NCBI GenBank assembly: GCA_900544375.1
Contig: UQUZ01000025.1
Coordinates: 1-34,990 of the forward strand
Reading direction: 5' to 3'
Source of the DNA: an uncultured Oscillospiraceae bacterium
Lineage (GTDB): Bacteria; Bacillota; Clostridia; Oscillospirales; Acutalibacteraceae
Length of the DNA stretch: 34,990 nucleotides
Shown: one piece after another, positions 15,662 through 23,421 of the stretch
Numbering within the stretch: position 1 is the stretch's first letter
Layout of the letters: every line of letters starts with the position of its first letter
Translations under genes and position numbers: made by a program
The notes under the pieces: model-generated
Seen by the model: the letters and a program-made list of their open reading frames with translations, nothing else
Database searches by the model: none
What the model was told of the DNA's origin: nothing

Positions 15662-16756
15662 TCATACGTTAAACCGGAACAGCACCACGTCGCCATCCTG
15701 CATCACATATTCCTTGCCTTCGCTGCGGACGAGGCCCTTCTCTTTTGCCGCGGCCATCGAGCCGTTGGCGATCAGATCCTCATAAGAAATCACCTCAGCG
15801 CGGATGAAGCCGCGCTCAAAATCCGAATGGATTTTTCCGGCTGCCTGGGGGGCTTTTGTGCCGCGCTTGATCGTCCAGGCGCGCACCTCCGGCTTACCCG
15901 CCGTGAGGTAGGAGATGAGGCCGAGCAAATGATAGGAGCGTTGGATCAGCCGGTCCAGGCCGCTTTTCTCAAGCCCCAAATCAGAAAGAAACAGCTCTTT
16001 TTCCTCTTTGGAGAGCGGGGCGATCTCCGCCTCCAGCTCCGCGCAGATGGGCAGCACCTCTGCGCCCTCCTCTGCTGCAATGGCGCACACAGCCTGATAG
16101 CGTGCGTTGGCGTCGATTTTGTTTGCAAAATCCTCTTCGCTCATATTGCAGGCGTAGATAACAGGCTTGGTGGTTAAAAGCGCTACCTCGCTTAGAATTG
16201 CCCTTTCCTCTTCGCTGCATTCTACGCTGCGGGCGGGCTGGCCTGCCTCCAGGGCTGATTTGACGCGCTTTAAAAACTCCACTTCTTTGGCCAGGCTCTT
16301 ATCACCCTTCATCGCCTTTGTGCCACGCTCAATGCGGCGGTCGATCATTTCAAGGTCGGAGAAAATCAGTTCCAGGTTGATGGTTTCAATATCGCGCGCG
16401 GGGTCAATGCTGCCTTCCACATGGATGATATCGTCATTCTCAAAACAGCGCACCACGTGGATGATTGCATCTACTTCGCGGATGTGGGAGAGGAATTTAT
16501 TGCCTAACCCTTCGCCTTTGGACGCGCCTTTGACCAGACCCGCAATATCGACGAATTCAATCGTGGCGTGCGTTGTTTTTGCCGGCTCATAGAGCTCTGT
16601 GAGCCGATCGAGGCGCTCATCCGGCACATCCACCACGCCGACATTTGGCTCAATGGTGCAAAATGCATAGTTTGCGGACTGCGCGCCCGCGTTGGTGATG
16701 GCATTAAACAGGGTGCTTTTGCCGACGTTCGGCAACCCTAGAATTCCAAGCTTCAT
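15662..16756 (-). CDS. ychF: Redox-regulated ATPase/GTPase YchF
   Basis: Obg-class P-loop NTPase of 364 residues, universally conserved and linked to ribosomes and oxidative-stress responses. Known family members prefer ATP over GTP. The Walker A GLPNVGKST is at about 7-15 and the switch/Walker B DIAGLVKGASKGEGLGN at about 69-85. The G4 position reads NMSE rather than NKxD, which is typical of YchF and underlies its relaxed base specificity. A coiled-coil insert lies mid-protein and a TGS domain at the end (TAGKPEVRAWTI, KIHSDFERGFIRAEV). The ATG at 16756 has a weak AGAGGA. Transcription starts from its own near-consensus promoter. Confidence 0.97.
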   Translation of the reverse strand: MKLGILGLPNVGKSTLFNAITNAGAQSANYAFCTIEPNVGVVDVPDERLDRLTELYEPAKTTHATIEFVDIAGLVKGASKGEGLGNKFLSHIREVDAIIHVVRCFENDDIIHVEGSIDPARDIETINLELIFSDLEMIDRRIERGTKAMKGDKSLAKEVEFLKRVKSALEAGQPARSVECSEEERAILSEVALLTTKPVIYACNMSEEDFANKIDANARYQAVCAIAAEEGAEVLPICAELEAEIAPLSKEEKELFLSDLGLEKSGLDRLIQRSYHLLGLISYLTAGKPEVRAWTIKRGTKAPQAAGKIHSDFERGFIRAEVISYEDLIANGSMAAAKEKGLVRSEGKEYVMQDGDVVLFRFNV

Positions 16757-16797
16757 GTTATTTCGTCATCCTCTGCTTTTGAAATTGGTCAGAAAAT

Positions 16798-16826
16798 ATT
16801 ATAACGGTTCGCCCCGCTTTTTTCAA
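16798..16826 (-). promoter_or_regulatory. Sigma-A promoter of ychF
   Basis: Minus-strand TTGAAA (16821-16826), a 17-nt spacer and a perfect TATAAT (16798-16803), 41 nt from the start codon. Confidence 0.7.
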
Positions 16827-16838
16827 CTCATGTTTTGG

Positions 16839-16867
16839 TTGCTTTTTCGGGGCCGGTGGGGTATGAT
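16839..16867 (+). promoter_or_regulatory. Possible promoter of the DUF1292 gene
   Basis: TTGCTT (16839-16844), a 17-nt spacer and TATGAT (16862-16867), 38 nt before the ATG and divergent from the ychF promoter. The -35 is weak. Confidence 0.4.
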
Positions 16868-16905
16868 AACGGCAAAACCAACGAATAGAAAGGGGTTGCT
16901 GAAAC

Positions 16906-17199
16906 ATGGCGGACGATTATAAAGACCTGATCAGCGAAGGCGACGATTTCGACGGGACAATCGTCATGGCGGATGAGGAGGGCAATGAGATCTCTTTCAC
17001 CTTCCTTGATTTATTGGATTATGAGGGCGAGAGCTATGTTTTGCTGCTGCCGGCGCAGGAAGAGCTTGCCAATGAAGTGGTGATTCTTCGAGTGACTGAG
17101 GAGGATGGAGAGGAATTCTACGAGGCAGTTGAGGATTTGGAAACAATTGAAGCGGTGTTTTCCATCTTCCAACGGGCCCAGGAGCAAGAGGAAAATTGA
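16906..17199 (+). CDS. DUF1292 family protein (YrzB-like)
   Basis: Very acidic 97-residue protein of the DUF1292 family, widespread in Firmicutes and without a known function. Recognisable from ITIVMADEEGNEISFTFLDLLDYEGESYVLLLP-type strands and the C-terminal ILRVTEEDGEEFYEAVEDLETIEAVFSIFQ; only short pieces are diagnostic, such as VLLLPA and YEAVED. The ATG at 16906 has AAAGGGG about 10 nt upstream. In many Firmicutes relatives lie in the yrrL-yrzB region; here the neighbour is ychF. The heparinase-like gene follows after 58 nt with no terminator, so they may be cotranscribed. Confidence 0.85.
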   Translation: MADDYKDLISEGDDFDGTIVMADEEGNEISFTFLDLLDYEGESYVLLLPAQEELANEVVILRVTEEDGEEFYEAVEDLETIEAVFSIFQRAQEQEEN

Positions 17200-17257
17200 T
17201 TCCTGCTTTTGCTCAGGATGGCGGCGCCGTATCAATTGAGCGTTTGGAGGGTGTTTG

Positions 17258-18940
17258 ATGCTTTATGAAAAGGCGTTCCAAAAGGGGCTTTGGGAGGCGG
17301 TGCGTGCGGAGAAAGCGTATGCACCGCTTCTGAGCGCGCTTTTGGAGGATTACCGCGCTGTTTCCAGAGAGGGGCCTGTCAGCGCGGTGCGCTTCAGCGA
17401 ATATATCATCTATCAGGAAACTGGGAGCCGGAAAAAATATGAGGCCGCCTATTTTGCACGGCGAAAGCGGCTTAATACATATGCCCTTATGGCACTGGTG
17501 TATCCGGAAGAGGGGGAGCACCTCCTCCAGCTACAGGATACGGTGTGGGCCATTTGCGATGAATATACCTGGGCGTTGCCCGCGCACATTGCGTGGCGAA
17601 CCGGGCGGGATCCGGGGTGCATTGACCTGTTCAGTGCAGAAACAGGGTTTGCACTGAGCATGATTCGCCATCTCCTGGGCGACCGGCTGCATGAAAAGAT
17701 GAAAGAGCGGATTGATTGGGAGATCAACAGACGGATCATCCGCCCGTTTTTATATCGGCGCTTTTGGTGGGAGCACAGCAATAACAACTGGGCCGCTGTT
17801 TGCGCGGGATCGGTGGGCTGCACCTTTATGCTCAGCCGCCCGCGCCTTTTCTCACTGATTCGCCCACGCATCGCGTTTACCATGCGGCGCTTTCTCAGTG
17901 GATTTTCGGCGGATGGGATCTGTGCGGAAGGCGTGGATTATTGGAGCTATGGATTTGGCTTTTTCACGGTTTATGCTCGGCTCTTGCGGGAGTTTACCCA
18001 TGGCAGGAAGAATTATTTCAAACGCCCGAAGGTCAAGGAAATCGCCGGATTTTATCAGAAGATCAGCTTGGGCGGCGGCGTAACCGTCAGCTTCTCTGAC
18101 GGCGGGCAGCGCGGCCGCTATTATCCCGGCCTGCTCAACTTCCTGCGGGAGGAGTATCCGGATGCAATTGGCCCGCTGCCGCCTGAATCTGGGATGATTC
18201 ACGATCATTGCTACCGCTTCTGCCTGGAGCTGGATTGCTTTTTATACAATGGCTTGCAGGATGGGAAGGCAGCCCTTGGGGCGATGACATATTACGCCCC
18301 GAAGAGCGCGTGGCTGATCCGCCGCACGACATCCTATGGATTTGCGGCAAAAGGCGGGTCAAACGACGTTTCACACAATCATAATGATATTGGCTCCTTT
18401 ATCGTTGTAAGCGGGGGAAGGCAGCTGCTCTGTGATCTCGGCCCGGGGGAATATGTGAAGGATTATTTTAATGATCAAAAACGCTATCAGTATTTTTGTA
18501 CTTCGTCCCGGGGGCACAGTGTGCCGGTCATCAATGGGCAGTTGCAGGGCCACGGCGCGAAATACCGCTCCGTAAGCGCGTGGAAAGACGGCGTGTTTGA
18601 AATTGAAATGACACAGGCCTATCGGATACCAGGCATCGAATCCGTCAGAAGAAGCTTCTGCTTTGAAGAGGAAAAAATTTTGCTGACCGATCAACTCTCT
18701 GGCAAGGTTATATCGCTGAAGGAGCGGTTTATCACGCAGGTGAAGCCGGTTGTAGAGGGGAACGCCGTCCGAGTGGGTAGCCTTCTCATGCGGCCTATGG
18801 GCGAAACAGGCGCGCCGGAAATCGTGCAAGAGCCGTTCCAAAACCACTTTTCGCAGGAAGAAACGGTATACTGCATTGATTTTGATGTGTCAGGCAAGGT
18901 TTTTGCCCTAGAGCTTCTGATGAGCGAAAGCGAAGGATAG
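17258..18940 (+). CDS. Heparinase II/III-like protein (putative polysaccharide lyase)
   Basis: 560-residue protein with an N-terminal alpha/alpha toroid and a C-terminal beta-sandwich, as in heparinase II/III-type lyases. Supporting stretches are NNNWAAVCAGSVG (about 180-192), GICAEGVDYWSYGFGFF (about 220-236) with the conserved Tyr, and DVSHNHNDIGSFIVV (about 370-384), whose His/Asn pattern is the family signature. Such enzymes cleave uronate-containing glycans by beta-elimination. No signal peptide is seen, so it would act on imported oligosaccharides in the cytoplasm. ATG 17258 follows TTGGAGGG at 6 nt. No sugar transporter or uronate pathway gene is adjacent, so the substrate is open. Confidence 0.85.
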   Translation: MLYEKAFQKGLWEAVRAEKAYAPLLSALLEDYRAVSREGPVSAVRFSEYIIYQETGSRKKYEAAYFARRKRLNTYALMALVYPEEGEHLLQLQDTVWAICDEYTWALPAHIAWRTGRDPGCIDLFSAETGFALSMIRHLLGDRLHEKMKERIDWEINRRIIRPFLYRRFWWEHSNNNWAAVCAGSVGCTFMLSRPRLFSLIRPRIAFTMRRFLSGFSADGICAEGVDYWSYGFGFFTVYARLLREFTHGRKNYFKRPKVKEIAGFYQKISLGGGVTVSFSDGGQRGRYYPGLLNFLREEYPDAIGPLPPESGMIHDHCYRFCLELDCFLYNGLQDGKAALGAMTYYAPKSAWLIRRTTSYGFAAKGGSNDVSHNHNDIGSFIVVSGGRQLLCDLGPGEYVKDYFNDQKRYQYFCTSSRGHSVPVINGQLQGHGAKYRSVSAWKDGVFEIEMTQAYRIPGIESVRRSFCFEEEKILLTDQLSGKVISLKERFITQVKPVVEGNAVRVGSLLMRPMGETGAPEIVQEPFQNHFSQEETVYCIDFDVSGKVFALELLMSESEG

Positions 18941-18991
18941 AACAAAAAATTACATAAAAAAATAGACCATTGAAAAATCAACGGCCCCTCT

Positions 18992-19039
18992 AAAAACCGT
19001 TTGGGAGCTATAAATCGTGGCTCCCAAACGGTTTTTTTT
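18992..19039 (+). terminator. Rho-independent terminator after the heparinase-like gene
   Basis: A stem of about 15 bp (AAACCGTTTGGGAGC from 18994, pairing with 19020-19034), an 11-nt loop, then a run of eight T (19032-19039). The matching A-run on the left makes it weakly active also for the convergent radical SAM gene. Confidence 0.9.
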
Positions 19040-19092
19040 AGTTTCTGCGTTTATTCATGCATGATGCGACGCGCCCTTTTCAAGGGGGATAG

Positions 19093-20226
19093 TCACTGCC
19101 ACCCCGCCTTCCCCCGACGAATCAGGAGAACGGCCTCGTTGAGCTGGGGCGCGCGCTTGCTGAAAAATTTTCGATACGCTTCACAATAAAAATTAAGGCC
19201 GATTTTACCATCCAGTCCAACGACACGATCGCGCCTACAGCCGTTGCGGCAGATAAAATGATAAGGGCAGGCGCGGCATTCTTGCGGTATATCCAGAGAG
19301 GCCTGGATGAAGGCACGCGCGTTAGAACTGTTGATCATCTCGGTAAAGCTGTTTTGATTTACTGTGCCGAGCTTCCATTCGTCGAGCACATAGAAGTCGC
19401 AGGGGTAAACGCTGCCGTCCCCCTCCACAACAAACTGGATTGAGCAGCGCCCGTTCATGTTGCAGGATTCCGGCGGCTGGCCCATGAGAACAGAGATCCA
19501 GTTCTCAATATGCCGGATGCTGACATAGCGCCCGGCTTTTAAATCTGCTAGCCAGAGGTCAAAGATGCGAAGCAAAAATGTTTCATATTCATTGCAGGAG
19601 AGATGATAGCCCGTCTGGCCACGCTCCTCGCCCAGCGGCTCCAGGCAGGGGATAAATTGTAGATATCGAAAGCCGTTCCGCACGAAAAACCGATAAGTTT
19701 TTTCAATCGAGCGCGCGTTTTGCCCGGTGACGACGGAAAGGATGTTATAAGGCGCGCCATGCTTTTCCAACAGACGAGCAGCCCGCATTGTGCGGTTAAA
19801 GGTGCCTTTGCCCGCTCGGTCGGTTCGGTTGAAATCATGGATCTGTGCAGGCCCATCCAAGGAAAGCCCCGTCAAGAAGCGGTTATCGTGCAGGAAAGCG
19901 GCCCATGCATCATCAATGAGATAGCCGTTGGTCTGGATGCTATTTTGAATAGCCACGCCCGGCTTGCTATATTTCTTTTCCAGCTGAAGGAAGCTACGGT
20001 AAAAATCAAGTCCAGCGAGCGTCGGCTCCCCACCCTGAAACAGAAAGGAGCAAGCACCTTCCGCATATTCCATGGCGGTGGAAACCAAAGCCTCGGCCGT
20101 CTCTAGGGACATCATACCTGCAAAGCCGTGTGCGCGTTTATCGGCCTCATCTTGATAAAAACAGTAGCGGCAATCCATATTGCAGGCGGATGAGGCTGGC
20201 TTGACCAGCACGTTGACAGGTGGCAC
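19093..20226 (-). CDS. Anaerobic sulfatase-maturating-type radical SAM/SPASM enzyme
   Basis: 377-residue radical SAM protein. In studied relatives (anSME) it oxidises a Cys or Ser of sulfatases to formylglycine. The radical SAM cluster motif is C15-N-M-D-C19-R-Y-C22. FLFQGGEPTLAG and NSIQTNGYLID follow. The SPASM region has CSIQFVVEGDGSVYPCDFYVLDEWKLG and CRACPYHFICRNGCRRDR, giving the auxiliary cluster cysteines and matching anSME closely. The start is taken as GTG 20226 (MPPVNVLVKPASSAC), with AGGGGGA at 6 nt. The frame is open further up to an ATG at 20304, but that would overlap the MFS gene and lengthens the family N-terminus. No sulfatase is in the window. Confidence 0.9.
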   Translation of the reverse strand: MPPVNVLVKPASSACNMDCRYCFYQDEADKRAHGFAGMMSLETAEALVSTAMEYAEGACSFLFQGGEPTLAGLDFYRSFLQLEKKYSKPGVAIQNSIQTNGYLIDDAWAAFLHDNRFLTGLSLDGPAQIHDFNRTDRAGKGTFNRTMRAARLLEKHGAPYNILSVVTGQNARSIEKTYRFFVRNGFRYLQFIPCLEPLGEERGQTGYHLSCNEYETFLLRIFDLWLADLKAGRYVSIRHIENWISVLMGQPPESCNMNGRCSIQFVVEGDGSVYPCDFYVLDEWKLGTVNQNSFTEMINSSNARAFIQASLDIPQECRACPYHFICRNGCRRDRVVGLDGKIGLNFYCEAYRKFFSKRAPQLNEAVLLIRRGKAGWQ

Positions 20227-20270
20227 AGGAAATCCCCCTCTCCCGATTCCAGATAGCGGGTGATTGATTG

Positions 20271-21563
20271 CTATGACTCCAGCGCCCAAATCTTCCGGTC
20301 CCATCGAAAGGGAAGGCAGGATAAGGCCCCAATGACGCCAAGCACCAGAAACAGCAGGGCGGCGCCGGACCCTTTGCCCGATCCGAGCAGCGTTGCCCAG
20401 AGGCCACCGGGCGGCTGAGCAGCCATGAAGGGCTCGAAGACCCGGTCCACCAGAATCCCGCCGCAGAAGTACCCCACCGGGATGGTAAAAAACTGGAGCG
20501 TATTCCGCGCGGAATAGACGCGCCCCTGCATCTCAATGGGAATTTTGGTGCGGAAGAGGACGTCCATATTGGCGTTCATGAATGGAATGCAGATCCACCC
20601 GAGGATCGCGCCGAAACACCAGACGGGCGTACTGCGCCCGAAGGCGAGGAAAAAATTCTCCGTGCTCATGGCCAGAAGCAGGGAATTGCAGATGACGCGC
20701 ACCCGGCTTTTGGGTGGCGGCATGACGGAGACGAGGACGCTTCCAGCCAGTGTCGCAAGGCCTGAAAAGGTGTTGACCAGGGCCAACGCGGATTCGCCCG
20801 CGCCCTGCCTGGACAGCATCATGGCAGGCAAAGCGGCATTGAATACGGAAGCGGTAAAATTGATAACGGCGAGAAACAGGATCAGATGCAGAATCCCCAG
20901 GTTTGCCTTCAAATATCGAAGCCCTTCCAGCGCGGCGTGCAGCGGAGCTTCTTTGTGGGTATCTTCCCTGGCGGGCTGCGGAATCCGAATGAAAAAGAAA
21001 AGCGTGACAAACGCAACAATAAAAGTGCCTAAATCAAACAGAATAACGCCCTGAATGCTGGTATAGGCCAGCAGCGCGGTTGCAAACACCGGCGTGAGGA
21101 TCGTAATCAGCGAATTGGAAAAAGAGCGCAGGCCGCTGACCTTCTGATAGTGTTTTTGCGGCGTCAGCAGGCTGACCGCCACATCCGAGGCCGGCTGCTG
21201 AACGGTATTCATCAGGCCATTCAATGCATTGATGATATAAAGAAACCAGATTTCAAGGCGGCCTGTCTGCAACAGAATGAGCACCGTTAGGGTGCACAGA
21301 GCGGCAAAGGTGTCGCTTACCAGCATCGTGGCCTTTTTGTCCCACCGATCGCTCAAAGCGCCCGCGAAGACGCTCAGCAAAACATACGGCGCATATGAGC
21401 AGATGGAGAGCAGCGATGTTGTCAGCGCTGATCCCTGCTGCTGGTAGGACCAGACGACCAGCGCGAAGCTCGTCATCGAGCTGCCCAACGCGGAAAAGGA
21501 TTGTGTCATCCATAGGATGAGAAATGTGTGAAGTTCTTTGAGTGTTGTTTGAATTGATTTCAT
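20271..21563 (-). CDS. MFS exporter, macrolide-efflux (MefA)-like
   Basis: 430-residue major facilitator with 12 hydrophobic segments, in the DHA3-like group that includes macrolide and tetracycline exporters. Family stretches: FLILWMTQSFSALGSSMTSFAL in helix 1, FAGALSDRWDKKATMLVSD (motif A) after helix 2, NALNGLMNTVQQPASDVAVSLL, and PIEMQGRVYSARNTLQFFTIP in the C-terminal half. The substrate is not readable from sequence. ATG 21563 is preceded by GGGGGCAAGG at 5 nt, which lies in the base of a hairpin (see the leader). The radical SAM gene follows after 44 nt in the same direction. Confidence 0.9.
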   Translation of the reverse strand: MKSIQTTLKELHTFLILWMTQSFSALGSSMTSFALVVWSYQQQGSALTTSLLSICSYAPYVLLSVFAGALSDRWDKKATMLVSDTFAALCTLTVLILLQTGRLEIWFLYIINALNGLMNTVQQPASDVAVSLLTPQKHYQKVSGLRSFSNSLITILTPVFATALLAYTSIQGVILFDLGTFIVAFVTLFFFIRIPQPAREDTHKEAPLHAALEGLRYLKANLGILHLILFLAVINFTASVFNAALPAMMLSRQGAGESALALVNTFSGLATLAGSVLVSVMPPPKSRVRVICNSLLLAMSTENFFLAFGRSTPVWCFGAILGWICIPFMNANMDVLFRTKIPIEMQGRVYSARNTLQFFTIPVGYFCGGILVDRVFEPFMAAQPPGGLWATLLGSGKGSGAALLFLVLGVIGALSCLPFRWDRKIWALES

Positions 21564-21709
21564 ATTGACCTTGCCCCCTTTTATTTGTTGTCAAATAAAA
21601 GTGCAAGGCCCGGCGGGCGGGTGGAGGCAGCTAAAGTTTATTTTGCTCCGTGCAAATTCGCCCGAATCAGACCTTGCACGGAGCGGTATCAATGCAGAAT
21701 TTCATGGGA
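21564..21709 (-). promoter_or_regulatory. Structured leader with alternative pairings before the MFS gene
   Basis: Reading along the minus strand: arm A GCTCCGTGCAAGG (plus 21672-21684), arm B TTGCACGGAGC (21645-21655), arm C CCTTGCAC (21601-21608) and arm D GCAAGG (21569-21574), the last being the ribosome binding site. A:B pairs over 11 bp. C:D pairs over 6 bp, capped by a 9-bp TTTTATTTG/CAAATAAAA hairpin, and would hide the binding site. A can also pair with C over 8 bp, which would free D. The pairings are seen directly; the switching role is inference. No clear promoter lies between here and the tRNA terminator. Confidence 0.5.
21667..21705 (-). CDS. Possible leader peptide MKFCIDTAPCKV
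   Basis: A 12-codon frame with ATG at 21705 and TGA at 21667. Its last five codons (Ala-Pro-Cys-Lys-Val) run through arm A of the leader structure, so ribosomes on it would melt A:B. The ribosome binding site is weak (AAAG about 11 nt upstream), and an overlapping 8-codon frame begins 9 nt earlier. Leader peptides that control resistance-type exporters and ribosome-protection genes are well known in Firmicutes; this one is a suggestion by position only. Confidence 0.35.
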   Translation of the reverse strand: MKFCIDTAPCKV

Positions 21710-21758
21710 AACCATTCTTTCTCAAAATAAATAGACCAGACATAGGGATGTTTTTTCG

Positions 21759-21798
21759 AAAAAAACGCGCCGGACCCACTCAACATGAGACCGGCGCG
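21759..21798 (-). terminator. Terminator of tRNA-Pro
   Basis: Stem CGCGCCGG (21766-21773) with CCGGCGCG (21791-21798), followed on the minus strand by seven T. It begins 6 nt past the encoded CCA end of the tRNA. Confidence 0.8.
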
Positions 21799-21804
21799 CT
21801 TTGA

Positions 21805-21881
21805 TGGTCGAGGCGACAGGACTTGAACCTGCGGCATCTTGGTCCCAAACCAAGCACTCTACCAAACTGAGCTACGCCTCG
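21805..21881 (-). tRNA. tRNA-Pro (anticodon UGG)
   Basis: A complete 77-nt cloverleaf including an encoded CCA. The acceptor stem is CGAGGCG/CGCCTCG with A73. The D arm contains TAGCTCAGTTTGGTAGAG, with the bacterial box A pattern. The anticodon stem is CTTGG/CCAAG around TTTGGGA, giving anticodon TGG (UGG). The T arm has GGTTCAAGTCC. It reads CCA and, by wobble, other proline codons. It has its own promoter and terminator. Confidence 0.97.
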
Positions 21882-21910
21882 ATACAAGTTTTTGATTGGA
21901 TGCGACGATC

Positions 21911-21939
21911 ATTATACACGGATTTTAAAGATTTGTCAA
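21911..21939 (-). promoter_or_regulatory. Consensus promoter of tRNA-Pro
   Basis: Minus-strand TTGACA (21934-21939), a 17-nt spacer and TATAAT (21911-21916), both perfect. It lies about 29 nt from the tRNA 5' end, with a GC-rich stretch (TCGTCGC) after the -10 as in stable-RNA promoters. Confidence 0.85.
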
Positions 21940-21968
21940 CGGAATATGCGCTGCGCAACCGATGTGCA

Positions 21969-21998
21969 TTGCGGGCGGGTATCCGTCTGTGGTATACT
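21969..21998 (+). promoter_or_regulatory. Possible promoter of rlmD
   Basis: TTGCGG (21969-21974), an 18-nt spacer and TATACT (21993-21998), divergent from the tRNA promoter and 61 nt before the start codon. The -35 is weak. Confidence 0.4.
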
Positions 21999-22059
21999 AA
22001 GCTGTGTTCCGGTTTGCGGAAAATGTGACGTATATGGTCGGATAATGGAGGGCATTTCC

Positions 22060-23421
22060 ATGCCGAATCAATTAAAGAAAAATGATCAGATTCCTTTAAA
22101 AATTACCGGCGTAACCGCCGAAGGGAGCGGTGTTGGGCACGATAATGGCCTGGCCGTGTTTGTGGCGAATGCGGCGCTGGGCGACACCGTCACCGCACAT
22201 ATTATTAAGGTGAAAAAGAATTATGCAGTGGCGCGGATTCATCAGATCGTAACCCCATCTCCGGATCGTATAAAGCCTGACTGCCCGGTGTTCCAGCAAT
22301 GCGGGGGCTGCGCTTGGCGGCATATCACATATGAAGCGGAGTGCCGCCTCAAGGAGAAAACGGTGGCGGACGCGCTCTCGCGCATTGGGCATCTTACGAT
22401 TACGCCCCAGCCGATTCTCGCAGCGGGGGAAACGGATGGCTACCGTAATAAGGCACAGTTTCCTGTTGGCGGATCGGCGCAAGAGCTGAAAATCGGCTTT
22501 TTTGCGCCGCGCAGCCACCGGATTGTGGATTGCCGTGCATGCCGGCTCCAGCCGCCGGAGTTTGAAGGCGCCTTGCGGGCTTTCGCCCGCTGGATCGGAG
22601 AAAATCAGGTGCCGATTTACAGCGAGGAAACGGGAGAAGGTCTTTTGCGGCATATCTATCTGCGCAAGGCACAGGCGACGGGTGAGGTGATGGCTTGTGC
22701 AGTAGTCAACGGCGATAAAATCCCGAAGCCGGAGCTGCTCGCCGGGGAGCTTCTGCGGGAAATGCCGAACCTCAAAAGCCTGGTTTTGAACAGCAATACG
22801 GCGCGGACGAACGTTGTGCTGGGCCCCGTGTGCAGAACGCTTTGGGGAGAGGATGGGATCATAGACGAGCTCTGCGGCTTGCGCTTTTTCCTTTCACCCT
22901 TATCCTTTTATCAGGTGAACCGCTCTCAGGCGGAGCGGCTCTACCAAAAGGCAGCGGAATATGCCGCGCTGACCGGGGCAGAAACGCTGCTCGACCTCTA
23001 CTGCGGCACAGGCACGATCGGCCTGACGATGGCGGGCAAGGCCAAACAGGTCATCGGTGTGGAGGCGGTGCCGGAGGCGGTTGAGGATGCCAAGCGCAAT
23101 GCGGCGCTCAATAGGATCACGAACGCGCGGTTCCTCTGCGGTGATGCGGCGCTGGCGGCGCGTCAGCTTGCCGAAGAGGGCGTGCAGCCGGATGTGATTG
23201 TGCTTGACCCGCCGCGTAAGGGCTGCGATGTGCATTTGATTGATACAGTGGTGAACATGGCGCCCCGGCGGGTGGTCTACGTCTCCTGCGACCCGGCAAC
23301 GCTCGCACGGGATTTGAAGCTGTTTGGGGAAAAGGGGTACGAAACCAGAGAAGCAACGCCGGTAGATCTGTTTCCGAGGACAGGACATGTGGAGACGGTT
23401 GCCTTGCTTTCCAGGGGCTAA
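22060..23421 (+). CDS. rlmD: 23S rRNA (uracil-5-)-methyltransferase RlmD/RlmCD-type
   Basis: 453-residue SAM-dependent enzyme of the TrmA/RlmC/RlmD family that makes 5-methyluridine in 23S rRNA. Parts in order: an N-terminal TRAM RNA-binding domain (about 5-64); iron-sulfur cysteines C75, C81 and C84 in CPVFQQCGGC plus a later one in VDCRAC; the SAM loop LLDLYCGTGTIGL (near 318); DPPRKGC (near 386); and the catalytic cysteine in YVSCDPATLARD (near 410). In low-GC Gram-positives one enzyme often modifies both U747 and U1939 (RlmCD), so the exact target is not decided here. ATG 22060 has GGAGGG at 7 nt. Confidence 0.93.
   Translation: MPNQLKKNDQIPLKITGVTAEGSGVGHDNGLAVFVANAALGDTVTAHIIKVKKNYAVARIHQIVTPSPDRIKPDCPVFQQCGGCAWRHITYEAECRLKEKTVADALSRIGHLTITPQPILAAGETDGYRNKAQFPVGGSAQELKIGFFAPRSHRIVDCRACRLQPPEFEGALRAFARWIGENQVPIYSEETGEGLLRHIYLRKAQATGEVMACAVVNGDKIPKPELLAGELLREMPNLKSLVLNSNTARTNVVLGPVCRTLWGEDGIIDELCGLRFFLSPLSFYQVNRSQAERLYQKAAEYAALTGAETLLDLYCGTGTIGLTMAGKAKQVIGVEAVPEAVEDAKRNAALNRITNARFLCGDAALAARQLAEEGVQPDVIVLDPPRKGCDVHLIDTVVNMAPRRVVYVSCDPATLARDLKLFGEKGYETREATPVDLFPRTGHVETVALLSRG

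Noticed and set aside
20227..20304. Longer N-terminus of the radical SAM enzyme from ATG 20304
   Set aside because: It overlaps the MFS coding end, and the GTG at 20226 has a binding site and gives the usual MPPxxxLxKPAS start.
21801..22028. Plus-strand open frame across the tRNA-Pro gene
   Set aside because: It is the antisense translation of a tRNA (a familiar artefact reading GLEPAASWSQTKHS) and overlaps the tRNA promoter.
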